Part shown: positions 44,244 to 55,125 of the stretch, piece by piece
Layout: each line of letters begins with the position of its first letter
Position numbering within the stretch: position 1 is the first letter of the stretch
DNA from: Marinomonas gallaica
Lineage (GTDB): Bacteria; Pseudomonadota; Gammaproteobacteria; Pseudomonadales; Marinomonadaceae
Assembly (NCBI RefSeq): GCF_001639745.1
Contig: NZ_LTAX01000022.1
Span: forward strand, 1-55,701
Length of the DNA: 55,701 nt
Direction: 5' to 3'
Program-made: the position numbers and the translations under genes
The notes under the pieces: model-generated
Database searches by the model: none
Seen by the model: the letters and a program-made list of their open reading frames with translations, nothing else
What the model was told of the DNA's origin: nothing

Positions 44244-44437
44244 TGATGAGGGTGCAAGACGTTATTTTTGTTACTTTTTTTCGTCAATTTTTTAAAGAAA
44301 ATGTTGTTCTATCACGCTATCCTTACAGGATACAGATGAATAAGCATCGATTTGTTCACATATGATGCCGAATAAATGGAAACAGTCATGCCTTTAGTAG
44401 GGCTAACTGTTAAAAATGCTATGAAGGAGCAGATCCG

Positions 44438-47236
44438 TTGAATACTCTACTATGCATTCCCCTATTAGTATTACTGGGAACCTTAGTCCCCTTATGTAGT
44501 ACCCGCTATAGCCGAACCGCATGTGCATTTTTAACGGCTGCTTTACCTGCAGTGGCCTTATTTTTAGTACTGCAATTAGCACCCGCCATTTTAGATGGGC
44601 AGCGTTTTCAAACCGCCATTGAGTGGGTCCCCAGTCTCGGACTGAGTTTAGCCTTTCGATTGGATGGTCTGTCTCTACTGTTTAGCTTGCTGATCTTAGG
44701 CATTGGCCTCTTGGTCATTCTCTATGCCCGCTACTATCTTTCAAGCAATGACAACATCGGTAAGTTTTTCTGTTACCTGATTCTGTTTATGTTTGCCATG
44801 CTTGGCGTGGTCATGTCTGATAACTTGATCCAGATGTGGGTGTTCTGGGAGTTAACCAGTATTAGCTCATTCTTGTTGATCAGTTTCTGGGGCCACAAAA
44901 GCGATGCTCGTAAAGGGGCACGAATGGCGTTAACCATTACCGGCACAGGCGGCTTGTTCTTGTTAGCAGGCCTACTCATGCTGGGTAATGTGGTCGGCAG
45001 CTTTGAGCTGCAAACCGTTTTAGACAGCGGCGACATGATTCGTGCGAGCAGTACCTACCCAATTATCACTGTGTTGATTCTAATCGGTGCGTTCACTAAA
45101 TCCGCACAATTTCCGTTTCATTTCTGGTTACCGAATGCCATGGCGGCGCCGACTCCAGTAAGTGCTTACTTACACTCAGCCACTATGGTAAAAGCGGGTA
45201 TCTTTTTGATGGCGCGTTTTTACCCGTCTTTGGCCGGCACCGATCTTTGGTTCTTAATGGTCAGCATGACGGGGCTAGCGACATTCCTATTGGGCGGCTA
45301 TTTAGCCTTGTTCCAGCACGACTTAAAAGGCTTGCTGGCTAACTCCACTATCAGTCATTTAGGTTTGATCACTCTCCTACTGGGTATGGGTTCTGATCTG
45401 GCCTTGGTTGCCGCCATTTTCCACATTATCAACCATGCTACTTTTAAAGCGTCTCTGTTTATGGCGGCGGGTATCATTGACCACGAGTCTGGTTCCCGAG
45501 ACATGCGTCAGCTCAACGGTCTATGGAAATACATGCCGTATACCGCCACGCTAGCGATGGTCGCATCGATGGCGATGGCGGGTGTGCCCCTGCTAAACGG
45601 TTTCTTATCCAAGGAAATGTTCTTTAATGAAACGCTGCATCAGAACTCATTAGGCTCTATATCCTGGATGGTACCTGTACTGGCCACACTGGGCGGTGTC
45701 CTGTCCGTCGCTTACTCGCTTCGCTTTATTCACGATGTATTCTTTAACGGTGAGCCGATTAATTTGCCGAAAACGCCTCATGAACCACCTCGCTATATGC
45801 GTGTACCGGTAGAGGTGCTTGTGGCGCTGTGTTTGGCCGTGGGTATTTTCCCAAGCTTTATTGTTGGCGATCTGTTGTACAGTGCGTCGAATGCGGCTTT
45901 GAATGGCGATGTGCCTAGCTATAGCTTGGCCATTTGGCACGGTTTTAACATTCCTCTTCTGATGAGTGCGATCGCCTTAGTCGGTGGTCTGGTGGTGTAT
46001 TACAACCGCCAACACTTATTCAAATTCCAAGCTCAGTTCCCGACTAACGATCCTAAAATTTTGTTTGAACGTGCAATTCAACAATTGGTGAGTAAAGCAA
46101 CATGGTTTATAGGGTTCACTGAGAACGGCTCGTTGCAGCGTTATATGTACTTTTTAATGATGCTGACGATCGTCGTCAGTGCGTATCCGTTGTTAGATCT
46201 TGATGCCACTGCTGGCCATCGCCCGGAGATTCCTCTGGATGCGTTATCCATTACGGGCGCGGTACTGTTGTCTTTGGCATCACTCGCTACCGTTATCTGG
46301 CATCGCCGCCGTATGGTTGCTTTGTTAACATTGTCTGTTGTCGGCTTGATTGTCACCCTCGCCTTTGCTCGTTTTTCGGCACCAGATTTGGCATTGACTC
46401 AGTTATCGGTTGAAGTCGTGACCATCATCTTGCTGATGCTGGCGTTGTTCTTCTTACCCCAGAAAACCCCGAAAGAGTCGAGCCCTCGTCGTGTTGTGCG
46501 TGACTTAGGCATCTCGGCCATGATTGGCGGTATCGTAGGTACTGTAATCTTTGCCTTAATGACGCGTCCGCTGGATACAATTTCTGACTTCTTCACCGAA
46601 AACAGTAAAACCGGTGGCGGTGGTACGAACGTGGTCAATGTGATTCTTGTCGACTTCCGTGGCTTTGATACGTTAGGTGAGATTACGGTATTGGGCATCG
46701 CCGCTCTGGGTATCTTTAAGCTGATTGCTCGTATGCGCCTGTACATGCCATCCAGCAACGAACAAGGTCGACCTTGGTCGAGTGATCGCCATCCACTTAT
46801 GTTGTCTGTGGTTTCTCAAAGTTTGCTGCCATTGGCATTATTAGTATCCGCTTATATCTTCCTGCGCGGTCATAACATGCCAGGGGGTGGTTTTATCGCG
46901 GGCTTGATTACGTCGGTTGCCATTATTCAGCAGTACGTGGCGCATGGTGTCGATTGGATTAAAGACCGTTTGAAACTGGATTACCAAATTATGATTGGCT
47001 CTGGTATCGGTATTGCTACATTGACGGGCTTAGGCAGCTGGCTGTTTGGCCGTCCGTTCTTAACGTCTTGGTTCGATTACTTCTATTTACCGGTCATCGG
47101 TAAGTTTGAGTTGGCCAGCGCCATGTTGTTTGATTTAGGCGTGTTTTTAACTGTCGTAGGGGCAACCATGTTGATCTTGGCAAATCTTGGTCAGTTGACC
47201 ACGAGTGAACGTGCTGTGTATGAGGAGGAAGCATAA
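44438..47236 (+). CDS. mrpA: Na+/H+ antiporter Mrp subunit A fused to subunit B
   Basis: An inner-membrane protein of 932 residues, homologous to NuoL in its first 500 residues ([35 protein letters not shown]), with a C-terminal MrpB part ([25 protein letters not shown]). It forms the Mrp complex that exchanges cytosolic Na+ for protons. The start is TTG at 44438, with GAAGGAG upstream. The AB fusion is common in group 2 Mrp systems of Proteobacteria. Its stop overlaps the mrpC start by one base. Confidence 0.95.
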   Translation: MNTLLCIPLLVLLGTLVPLCSTRYSRTACAFLTAALPAVALFLVLQLAPAILDGQRFQTAIEWVPSLGLSLAFRLDGLSLLFSLLILGIGLLVILYARYYLSSNDNIGKFFCYLILFMFAMLGVVMSDNLIQMWVFWELTSISSFLLISFWGHKSDARKGARMALTITGTGGLFLLAGLLMLGNVVGSFELQTVLDSGDMIRASSTYPIITVLILIGAFTKSAQFPFHFWLPNAMAAPTPVSAYLHSATMVKAGIFLMARFYPSLAGTDLWFLMVSMTGLATFLLGGYLALFQHDLKGLLANSTISHLGLITLLLGMGSDLALVAAIFHIINHATFKASLFMAAGIIDHESGSRDMRQLNGLWKYMPYTATLAMVASMAMAGVPLLNGFLSKEMFFNETLHQNSLGSISWMVPVLATLGGVLSVAYSLRFIHDVFFNGEPINLPKTPHEPPRYMRVPVEVLVALCLAVGIFPSFIVGDLLYSASNAALNGDVPSYSLAIWHGFNIPLLMSAIALVGGLVVYYNRQHLFKFQAQFPTNDPKILFERAIQQLVSKATWFIGFTENGSLQRYMYFLMMLTIVVSAYPLLDLDATAGHRPEIPLDALSITGAVLLSLASLATVIWHRRRMVALLTLSVVGLIVTLAFARFSAPDLALTQLSVEVVTIILLMLALFFLPQKTPKESSPRRVVRDLGISAMIGGIVGTVIFALMTRPLDTISDFFTENSKTGGGGTNVVNVILVDFRGFDTLGEITVLGIAALGIFKLIARMRLYMPSSNEQGRPWSSDRHPLMLSVVSQSLLPLALLVSAYIFLRGHNMPGGGFIAGLITSVAIIQQYVAHGVDWIKDRLKLDYQIMIGSGIGIATLTGLGSWLFGRPFLTSWFDYFYLPVIGKFELASAMLFDLGVFLTVVGATMLILANLGQLTTSERAVYEEEA

Positions 47237-47601
47237 TGGAAGGCATCTACGCTTTTTGTGTGGGCTTAATGACGGCCTGCGGTATTTTCTTAACTCTTCG
47301 CGGCCGTACCTTTTCGGTTGTGGTTGGTTTAACACTGCTGTCTTACGCCGTGAACTTATTCCTGTTTGCAAGCGGACGCTTGAAACTGGATGCCGCTGCG
47401 GTTCTAGGGATGTCTGAAGAGTATGGTGACCCTTTGCCTCAAGCTTTGGTGTTGACGGCGATTGTTATCGGCTTTGCCATGACGGCCTTTGCCGTTATCT
47501 TGGCTATGCGTGCCCGTGCCGATTTAGGCAATGATCATGTGGATGGTCGAATTCCACAGACCAAGGAATCAGCTCGCCAGAAAGCCGGAGGCCAACGCTA
47601 A
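47236..47601 (+). CDS. mrpC: Mrp antiporter subunit C
   Basis: A 121-residue, NuoK-like protein with three TM segments (YAFCVGLMTACGIFLTLRG, VVVGLTLLSYAVNLFLFAS, ALVLTAIVIGFAMTAFAVIL) and the family PLPQALVLTAIVI. Directly followed by mrpD. Confidence 0.95.
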   Translation: MEGIYAFCVGLMTACGIFLTLRGRTFSVVVGLTLLSYAVNLFLFASGRLKLDAAAVLGMSEEYGDPLPQALVLTAIVIGFAMTAFAVILAMRARADLGNDHVDGRIPQTKESARQKAGGQR

Positions 47602-49131
47602 ATGCAACATCTTAGTATTTTACCCATTCTGTTGCCGTTGATTACCGGGGCGCTGTTATTACTACCGCCGCTGTCAAAGAATATTAAACGCCAGCGTATT
47701 GCCACGCTGTTATCAATGTTTGCGCAAGTCGTCGTTGGTTTTGCTTTGGTTACACACGTTCAAACGGAAGGCGTAACGCAATACATTCTAGGCGATTGGC
47801 GTCCACCTTTCGGTATCGTGCTTGTTGCTGACTCGATGTCTACGGTGATGGTGGCCGTAACGAACTTCTTGGCCTTTGGAGCGTTATGCTACGCGACAGG
47901 GTCTTATGACCGCGCCGGTGGCTACTTCTACCCTCTCTTTATGTTCCAAGTGATGGGGATCAACGGTGCATTTCTAACCGGTGATGCGTTTAACTTATTC
48001 GTATTCTTCGAAATTCTACTGATCGCGTCCTACGCGTTACTCGTACACGGCGGTGGCAAACAAAAGACACAGGCAACCGTTCATTATGTCATCTTAAACT
48101 TAGCTGGTTCGAGTGTGTTTCTATTCGGCTTAGGGATTTTGTACGGTACATTAGGCACACTCAATATTGCTGACATGGCACAAAAGGTATCTGAGCTAGA
48201 CGGCAGTGTGGTGATTCTGACGAAGATCGGTGCGTTGATGCTGCTGGTGGTATTTGGCATGAAATCTGCCATGTTGCCGCTGCACTTTTGGTTACCAAAG
48301 ACTTACTCAAGCGCGAGTGCGCCGGTAGCGGCTATTTTTGCTGTTATGACCAAAGTAGGTATCTACAGTATCTTGCGTATTCATGGTGTAGTATTCGGCG
48401 ATGAGGCGGGTGAGCTAGCCCATATTGCTCAATCTTGGTTGTGGCCGTTAGCGTTAATGACGATCGTCGTCGGTACCATCGGCGTGTTGGCCAGCCCTAG
48501 CCTCAAACTGGTTACTGCCAATCTTGTTGTGCTATCGGCCGGTACTTTATTAGTGTGTGCTGCATTGCAAAATGAAGCGGCAACGAGTGCGGCTTTGTAC
48601 TACATGATACACAGTACATTGGTGGCGGGCGGTATGTTCCTGTTAGCCGATTTAATCGGTCGCCAACGTGGTAAAGCCGAAGATCGGTTTGTCATGGCGA
48701 AAGCCATGGATAACCCTGTTTTCTTAGCTATATTCTTCTCAATCGCCGCTGTTGCTGTTATCGGTATGCCACCGTTCTCAGGCTTTATCGGTAAAATTAT
48801 GATTCTTCAGTCTGTGCAATCAGCGACCGAGCAAATGTGGGTATGGCCGATTGTACTGCTAAGCAGTCTAGGCTCTTTGATAGCGTTGTCTCGTGCAGGC
48901 ACCACACTGTTCTGGCGCTACTCTACCAACAAGCAGTCAAACGAAGACAGTCAGCCTATTCATTTGGGTGAGTGGCTGGGCATCGTATTGCTACTGTCTG
49001 CCTCACCTATCTTGGCATTGTTTGCAGGCCCGCTGACAGAGTTAACCAACGAAGCCGCTGCTTATTTATTTAACCCAAGTTTATCGGTCGATGCGCTACT
49101 GACTGCACCGCTATCTAAAGGAGGCTTTTAA
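47602..49131 (+). CDS. mrpD: Mrp antiporter subunit D
   Basis: A 509-residue NuoN/NuoM-like antiporter subunit with about 14 TM segments. The key proton-path pattern GMKSAMLPLHFWLPKTYSSA is present. No gap after mrpC, and a 1-base overlap with mrpE. Confidence 0.95.
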   Translation: MQHLSILPILLPLITGALLLLPPLSKNIKRQRIATLLSMFAQVVVGFALVTHVQTEGVTQYILGDWRPPFGIVLVADSMSTVMVAVTNFLAFGALCYATGSYDRAGGYFYPLFMFQVMGINGAFLTGDAFNLFVFFEILLIASYALLVHGGGKQKTQATVHYVILNLAGSSVFLFGLGILYGTLGTLNIADMAQKVSELDGSVVILTKIGALMLLVVFGMKSAMLPLHFWLPKTYSSASAPVAAIFAVMTKVGIYSILRIHGVVFGDEAGELAHIAQSWLWPLALMTIVVGTIGVLASPSLKLVTANLVVLSAGTLLVCAALQNEAATSAALYYMIHSTLVAGGMFLLADLIGRQRGKAEDRFVMAKAMDNPVFLAIFFSIAAVAVIGMPPFSGFIGKIMILQSVQSATEQMWVWPIVLLSSLGSLIALSRAGTTLFWRYSTNKQSNEDSQPIHLGEWLGIVLLLSASPILALFAGPLTELTNEAAAYLFNPSLSVDALLTAPLSKGGF

Positions 49132-49616
49132 TGTCATTTTTGCCTATGCCATTCCATAGCCTTCTACTGTTTGTTGTTTGGCTACTGCTGAACAGTTCCA
49201 TCAGCCCAGGGCACATTTTACTCGCTGCATTCTTTGCGATCAGTATTCCCTTGCTGGTAAACAGCATGCGTAACGAGCAGCCCAAAATCAAAAAACCTTG
49301 GCTTGCGATTCGCTATTTCTTTATGGTGCTAAAAGACATCTTGGTGGCCAATATCCAAGTCGCTGTCTTAGTGCTTGGCCCCATCAAAAATCTTAATCCA
49401 GGCTTTGTCGCCATTCCGCTAGATATCACGTCGGATGTTGGCATTACGCTTTTGGCAAGCACGGTGTCATTAACCCCAGGTACCGTCAGTGTAGAGATCT
49501 CAGAAGATAAGCAATGGCTGTATGTTCACGCCCTACACTTGGATAATGAACAAGACTTGATTGATGAAATTAAACAGCGCTATGAGCGCCCAATTAAGGA
49601 GATCTTAGGATGCTAA
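49131..49616 (+). CDS. mrpE: Mrp antiporter subunit E
   Basis: A 161-residue protein with two N-terminal TM segments and a cytoplasmic domain with STVSLTPGTVSVEIS and LYVHALH, the MrpE pattern. Overlaps mrpF by 7 nt. Confidence 0.95.
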   Translation: MSFLPMPFHSLLLFVVWLLLNSSISPGHILLAAFFAISIPLLVNSMRNEQPKIKKPWLAIRYFFMVLKDILVANIQVAVLVLGPIKNLNPGFVAIPLDITSDVGITLLASTVSLTPGTVSVEISEDKQWLYVHALHLDNEQDLIDEIKQRYERPIKEILGC

Positions 49617-49879
49617 GCTGGGCGTTATTCTTCGTCACTATTTGTATTTGTATCGCTTTATTTCTCAACTTATGGCGGTTGTTGGTTGGACCACATATTT
49701 CGGACCGAATCATGGCATTGGATACCATGTACATTAATGCGATTGCATTGTTGATGCTTTACGGTATTTATATGCAAACCAGTCTGTACTTCGAAGCGGC
49801 TTTATTGATTGCAATGTTAGGCTTTGTTAGTACGTCCGCTCTTTGTAAGTACTTACTTCGCGGCGATATCATCGAGTAA
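49610..49879 (+). CDS. mrpF: Mrp antiporter subunit F
   Basis: An 89-residue protein with three TM segments and the MrpF pattern VGPHISDRIMALDTMYIN. Overlaps mrpE. Confidence 0.95.
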   Translation: MLSWALFFVTICICIALFLNLWRLLVGPHISDRIMALDTMYINAIALLMLYGIYMQTSLYFEAALLIAMLGFVSTSALCKYLLRGDIIE

Positions 49880-49891
49880 TAGGAGAGCAAC

Positions 49892-50266
49892 ATGTCATTT
49901 TACACCGAGCTATTGATTACGGTATTACTCGTTATTGGTGGGGTTTTCTTGCTGGTCGGATCTATTGGTTTGGCACGTTTACCTGATATTTTTACTCGCC
50001 TGCATGGCCCGACAAAGGCCACTACGTTGGGCATTACAGGTATCTTGCTATCATCACTTATTTATCAAACGATTACTCAAAGCCGTTTTTCGGTTTCAGA
50101 GTTATTAATCACTTTGTTCTTGTTAATCACCGCTCCGGTAGCGGCCAATATGATTGCTAAAACGGCCCTGCATCGTGACAACCCGGCCATTCCTAGAACG
50201 ACTGGACAGTCATTGATGAGTAAGATTCGTACACGCCAGCCGGCTGATGCGCAAGAAGAAGACTAG
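49892..50266 (+). CDS. mrpG: Mrp antiporter subunit G
   Basis: A 124-residue protein with three TM segments and the MrpG pattern LARLPDIFTRLHGPTKATTLG. Last gene of the operon. Its stop directly abuts the stop of the convergent Amt fusion gene, so no terminator fits between them. Confidence 0.95.
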   Translation: MSFYTELLITVLLVIGGVFLLVGSIGLARLPDIFTRLHGPTKATTLGITGILLSSLIYQTITQSRFSVSELLITLFLLITAPVAANMIAKTALHRDNPAIPRTTGQSLMSKIRTRQPADAQEED

Positions 50267-53200
50267 CTAGTTCGATAGAATCGGAAGCTCATGGTGTAAC
50301 AGTGCGATGACTTCCGATTCTGGTAACGGTCTAGCATAGAAGTAGCCTTGATGCAGATAACAACCAAGCGCATTCAATACACTGGCTTGCTCCGCTGTTT
50401 CTACTCCCTCCGCGATTACCTGTAAATCTAAATTCTGCGCCAGCTGTATCACAGCCTCACAAATTTTGTCACCTTCCGCATGATCACCAATCTCGCAAAC
50501 GAACGATTTATCTATCTTTAGAATATCCAGCGGTAGTTTTTTAAGATAATGCAGCGACGAATACCCTGTACCAAAGTCATCGACTGAAATCTCGACATCG
50601 AGCGCTTTTAATCCTTCCATGATCTCGATACATTGGTTCATATCGTGGATAAACACACCTTCTGTGATCTCTATCTTGAGTAAATCACCCGGCACTTTAT
50701 AACGTTCTAACAGCGTCTCAATATGCTGACTGAAACCCTCTGAAACAAAATGCCTACCGGAGATATTAACAGCGACTGGTAACACTTTGAGCTCTTGATT
50801 TCGCCACTGGTGAAGCTTGGCGATACTTTGCTCTAACACCCATTCGCCAATACGACAAATTACATTCGACTCTTCCGCTAACGGAATAAACTCCACCGGA
50901 GACACAAAACCTCTTTCTGGATGTTCCCAACGAATCAGGGCCTCAAACCCAATGATCGACTGCGTTAGCGTATTCATTTGTGGCTGGTACATTAAATAAA
51001 ATTGCTGAGCCCCAATGGCATCTTTGATTTCTTGTTCCAATCGAAAACGATCGGTTATCTCATTGGCCATATGAGCCTCAAAGAATCGAGCATGGTCTCG
51101 ACCATTTTCTTTGGCCCAATACATGGCCATATCAGCTTGCTGAATCAGCTGCTCGGCATCATAAAGATGTTCCGTAATAGCGATACCGATACTCGTCCCT
51201 ACTTTAACAGGCTTATTCGCAAGCAACATTGGCTCCACCATGCTCGCTAAAATTTCATGTGCAAGCGTCATTGCACGTTCTGGAGAGACACTCTCTGTCA
51301 ACATAATCAGAAACTCATCGCCGCCCCAGCGCGCGATGATATCGGACGCTAAGACAACATCATTAAGCCGAACGGACACTTCGCACAGCAACTCATCACC
51401 AGCTTTGTGACCTAAAGAGTCGTTGATCACTTTAAACTTATCCAAGTCGAGAAATAACAACGCCACAGCCTGATGATGTTCCTCCGCATACACCAGTGCA
51501 CGCTCAAGCTGCTCTGACATGTAGGCGCGATTATAGAGATTGGTAAGTGGATCATTGTAAGCAAGCAAGCGTAAACGCTGCTGGAGCTTTACATGGCGCG
51601 TTACATCACGGATATGGAGCGTAAACTCTTGAAAGCTTCCCTGGTCATTCAGTGCCTTGGTAATTGATATTTCCACTGGGAAAATCTGGTTGTCGCCTCG
51701 CTGTAGCTGAAAATGATTGCGTCGATTAATCAGCCAACCTCCAGAACTGGAAAAGCCAGTGGCCAAGCTACTTCGAATGTTTTGTCTTTCTTTAATTGGG
51801 ACAAAACTATCAATAAAGCTTTTTCCCTTAATTTGGCGCTTTAACACGCCAAACGTACGCTCTGAAGCAGGGTTATATTCAATGATATGGCCATCACCGT
51901 CTATCGTAACAATGCAATCCATTGAAGCATCAAGAATCGCAGACTTTCGCATTTCACTTTCTTTAAACCAGAACAGAGCTTGGTCACGCTCGCTAATTTC
52001 TTGGCTAACTTTATCAAGCACCCGATTATATTGTTTCGCAATCTGACCGACTTCTGTGAACGGCTCTTCTGGCACATGATTGGAAAAGTCAGCCTCATCT
52101 TCTTGATCGTGCATTGAATTCAAAAGATCAATCAGCTCTGTGGTGGCCCTATGTTCAGCAATATTAAGACCCTGCTCTTCTTCCTCTTGAGTCACACGTA
52201 GAACCATCACCTTTTGCAATAGATACAATGCGATACTCGCTACAACAACACAGTAAAGACCAATCGAAACAATGCCCAACGCTTGAACTTCAAACTGTTC
52301 CCAGCGACTTAAGCCAGTACCAATCTTATCTAGATCACCAAACAATGAGACGGCTAAAGTCCCCCAAATCCCTGCAAATAAATGTGCTGGCACCACATCT
52401 AAGGCGTCGTCTAACTTCCAACGCTCCATCAACATACTGCCAAGCACAGTAATCAATCCGCTGGTAAAACCAATAAAAATTGCGCCATTGACCGTAACGA
52501 CATGACAGCCAGCCGTGATACCAACCAAACCGGCAATCACGCCATTGAGCAACTGAGAGACATTAATATAACGCCTTAATGTATAGAATAAGGCCATCGC
52601 CCCAATCCCGCCCCATACTGCCGACATAAAAGTATTCAATAAAATATGTGGAACGGCTTCGCTCAGCTGTAACGTGCTACCTCCGTTAAAACCAATCCAG
52701 CCCAACCAGATCAGCAACACGCCTAATCCCGATAATGGCAAGTTGCTACCTTGTGGTAAGTGAATGCCTTTGTCGAAACGACGTAAGCGCGGGCCAATCA
52801 CCCAGATTGCAATTAAAGCTACCCAGCCACCAACAGAATGTACGATCGTTGATCCAGCAAAATCGATGAAGCCTAAAGACTCTAGCCAACCCTGACTGAC
52901 GTCTGAATACACACCATTCCAAGCCCAGTGCCCGACTATTGGATAAATACAAGCACTGAGAATAACAGTGATCATTAAATAGCCTGAGAACGTCATACGC
53001 TCTGCAACCGCGCCGGATACCAGCGTAGCGGCCGTACCGCAAAACATCATCTGAAATAGGAAAAAGGCAATGGATGAGGAATCGGCCTGCTCGCCAAACA
53101 ACAAGTCAGAGGTTCCAAATACACCGTATTGGGAAGCACCAAACATTAAACCAAAACCAACTAGGTTAAAAACTGCAGAGGATAGAATAAAATCGGAAAT

Positions 53201-53323
53201 GTTTTTCGCGGCAACATTGATACTGTTTTTACTGCGGATGCGACCACTTTCAAGACATAAAAAACCCGCTTGCATTAGGAATACCAGCGTAGCAGAAACT
53301 AAAAGCCAAACAACATCTACCAT
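50267..53323 (-). CDS. Ammonium transporter-PAS-GGDEF-EAL fusion
   Basis: A protein of 1018 residues. Residues 1-395 are a full Amt channel with about 11 TM segments and both pore histidines (STIVHSVGGW and PAHLFAGIWG). A linker, a PAS domain (about 460-570, ASMDCIVTIDGDGHIIEYNP), a GGDEF domain with intact RWGGDEF (near 666) and an EAL domain follow. The EAL residues are all present: EALIRW, ITEGVF, DDFGTGYSSL, KIDKSF, AEGVET. The inhibitory RxxD site is missing. It probably couples ammonium to c-di-GMP turnover. The ATG at 53323 follows GGAG; the frame extends seven codons upstream. Confidence 0.93.
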   Translation of the reverse strand: MVDVVWLLVSATLVFLMQAGFLCLESGRIRSKNSINVAAKNISDFILSSAVFNLVGFGLMFGASQYGVFGTSDLLFGEQADSSSIAFFLFQMMFCGTAATLVSGAVAERMTFSGYLMITVILSACIYPIVGHWAWNGVYSDVSQGWLESLGFIDFAGSTIVHSVGGWVALIAIWVIGPRLRRFDKGIHLPQGSNLPLSGLGVLLIWLGWIGFNGGSTLQLSEAVPHILLNTFMSAVWGGIGAMALFYTLRRYINVSQLLNGVIAGLVGITAGCHVVTVNGAIFIGFTSGLITVLGSMLMERWKLDDALDVVPAHLFAGIWGTLAVSLFGDLDKIGTGLSRWEQFEVQALGIVSIGLYCVVVASIALYLLQKVMVLRVTQEEEEQGLNIAEHRATTELIDLLNSMHDQEDEADFSNHVPEEPFTEVGQIAKQYNRVLDKVSQEISERDQALFWFKESEMRKSAILDASMDCIVTIDGDGHIIEYNPASERTFGVLKRQIKGKSFIDSFVPIKERQNIRSSLATGFSSSGGWLINRRNHFQLQRGDNQIFPVEISITKALNDQGSFQEFTLHIRDVTRHVKLQQRLRLLAYNDPLTNLYNRAYMSEQLERALVYAEEHHQAVALLFLDLDKFKVINDSLGHKAGDELLCEVSVRLNDVVLASDIIARWGGDEFLIMLTESVSPERAMTLAHEILASMVEPMLLANKPVKVGTSIGIAITEHLYDAEQLIQQADMAMYWAKENGRDHARFFEAHMANEITDRFRLEQEIKDAIGAQQFYLMYQPQMNTLTQSIIGFEALIRWEHPERGFVSPVEFIPLAEESNVICRIGEWVLEQSIAKLHQWRNQELKVLPVAVNISGRHFVSEGFSQHIETLLERYKVPGDLLKIEITEGVFIHDMNQCIEIMEGLKALDVEISVDDFGTGYSSLHYLKKLPLDILKIDKSFVCEIGDHAEGDKICEAVIQLAQNLDLQVIAEGVETAEQASVLNALGCYLHQGYFYARPLPESEVIALLHHELPILSN

Positions 53324-53436
53324 ATATGCTCCATTTCGATACACGCAGCATAGGCACGCACCAAATAAGCGACTGTCTACGCCCCCATTTGGGGAGCAGG
53401 GCTAAAAATACATTCTCTTACCTCCATTACATACAA

Positions 53437-53462
53437 TTGTTAGGCCAATATTGGCCTAACAA
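53437..53462. promoter_or_regulatory. Perfect 26-bp palindrome upstream of the Amt fusion gene
   Basis: TTGTTAGGCCAA-TA-TTGGCCTAACAA, 12-bp arms around TA, 114 nt upstream of the Amt start. No T-tract beyond it, and a separate terminator for nhaD lies next to it. It may be an operator or a second hairpin. Confidence 0.5.
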
Positions 53463-53471
53463 CAAACTAAA

Positions 53472-53493
53472 AACAGGCACCTAAGTGCCTGTT
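53472..53493 (-). terminator. Terminator of nhaD
   Basis: Minus strand: AACAGGCAC-TTAG-GTGCCTGTT then a T-tract, 12 nt after the nhaD stop. Confidence 0.9.
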
Positions 53494-53504
53494 CATAATC
53501 AAAA

Positions 53505-54767
53505 CTAACCCAATAAAATCTGGGCCAAACCGACCGATGCGGCATACCCCATCGTATAAACAAGTGCGAGCACAATGAAGTAACGTGCATAAGAACCAAA
53601 TGTCAGCCCATCCACTTTACTCATCGCAACAATACCAGCAGCAGAACCGATCACAAGCAATGATCCACCAACACCTACCGCATAGGTCAATCCTAACCAC
53701 TCGGCTTCGGTCATCACGATACCCGCTTTCAATAAGGCCGCCGTGAGTGGCACGTTATCAATCACCGAGGACAGAACTCCCATCAAGAAGTTAGCCATGT
53801 AAGGCGGCATGATTTCATACATGCGAACAATCGTATCCAGCACCTCAATTTCTTTTAGCATCCCAACGAGAAGTAAGATACCTAAGAAGAACAGCAAGGT
53901 TTCAAACTCAATCACTCGAATGTATTCAAGGATAGATTGCTCTTCCTCTTCATCGTCATTAAAGAAACGAGCAATAAGAAACATCGTCGCCATGCCCATT
54001 AAGAACATTAGTACAGGCGGAATACCAAATAAGACATTGGCAGCGATCGTTGAAATAATCGTACATAAAAAGGCCCCTGCGATCATTAGGTCGACCGGTC
54101 TTACTTCATTGTGACGGATATTGATCTCAACCGTATCACTTAAACCACGGCTGAGTAGCAACGCCAACACCATAACAGCGGAGAATGCAGGCAGAGATAA
54201 CAATAACAGATCTAAAATATGTACTTTACCGTCTAAGAAAATCATCAGCGTCGTGACATCACCGGTGATCAAAGAAACACCTCCTGAGTTCACAGCAAAA
54301 ACTACAAGCGTAGCAAACCTAACGGTTTTCTTAGTCGATAAATTAAGCGACAAAATCAACGTCACCGATACCAGCGTTGCGGTAATATTGTCGGCTAAGG
54401 AAGAAAATATAAAACAGAAAATAGCGGTCAAGAACAACAACGACCTTTCTTTGATCCTCTTTGGCATAAATAAATGAATGACATTTTCAATCATGCCCTT
54501 CTTATTTAAGTAGGCAACAAACGTCATAGCCGCAACCAAAAACAACCATAGACTTGCTATTTCGGCAATATTTTCTTCAAAACCCCGTGCAATAACCTCT
54601 GACTGACTTTCTGAATCGGAATGGAACACGTAGAGCAAAAACCATGAAAAGGTTCCTAAAAACAAAGTCACCTTTGCTTTGTTAACATGAATCACATCCT
54701 CCAGCACCACACCCAGCAAAGCAATCACCGCTAAACTGATGAGGACGACTTGTAGTACATCTGACAT
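53505..54767 (-). CDS. nhaD: Na+/H+ antiporter NhaD
   Basis: An inner-membrane antiporter of the ion-transporter superfamily, 420 residues, about 12 TM segments. It has FSSLADNITATLVSVTLILSL and the family AVNSGGVSLITGDVTTLMIF, and NVPLTAALLKAGI near the C-terminus. It exports Na+ or Li+ at alkaline pH; found in marine bacteria. Lies near the Mrp operon, so two Na+ exporters are together here. Confidence 0.92.
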   Translation of the reverse strand: MSDVLQVVLISLAVIALLGVVLEDVIHVNKAKVTLFLGTFSWFLLYVFHSDSESQSEVIARGFEENIAEIASLWLFLVAAMTFVAYLNKKGMIENVIHLFMPKRIKERSLLFLTAIFCFIFSSLADNITATLVSVTLILSLNLSTKKTVRFATLVVFAVNSGGVSLITGDVTTLMIFLDGKVHILDLLLLSLPAFSAVMVLALLLSRGLSDTVEINIRHNEVRPVDLMIAGAFLCTIISTIAANVLFGIPPVLMFLMGMATMFLIARFFNDDEEEEQSILEYIRVIEFETLLFFLGILLLVGMLKEIEVLDTIVRMYEIMPPYMANFLMGVLSSVIDNVPLTAALLKAGIVMTEAEWLGLTYAVGVGGSLLVIGSAAGIVAMSKVDGLTFGSYARYFIVLALVYTMGYAASVGLAQILLG

Positions 54768-55125
54768 CGAAAAACTCCAACACGTAAATTTAAAAGCCCA
54801 AAATTTGATGTTGAAATTTTATACCGCTTTCAAATGAGCGCCTACTCATTAACAGGCATTATTTGAAATAAAATTACATAAAGAGTATTTTTAATAGTTA
54901 TATTGATCAAATAAAAGTCGCTTTGAGTCAGTGATAATTGAAACTCAGTAAAATCCGATGCATTTTTGATAGCCGACACTTTCAAAACATTCAAAAACCA
55001 ATCAGATTCGTAATTTTTAATTGACTACATCGCTCAAGCAAACCTATCTAGGGATAGATTAATAGTTAATGCTTCAATGTAGATTGGTAAATTCTATTAA
55101 GAGAATCTACAGGTTACAGCGCCCC
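54768..55125. other. Intergenic region between nhaD and the rRNA tail
   Basis: No gene. AT-rich, including the nhaD promoter on the minus strand (not pinpointed). I see no other structure in it. Confidence 0.5.
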
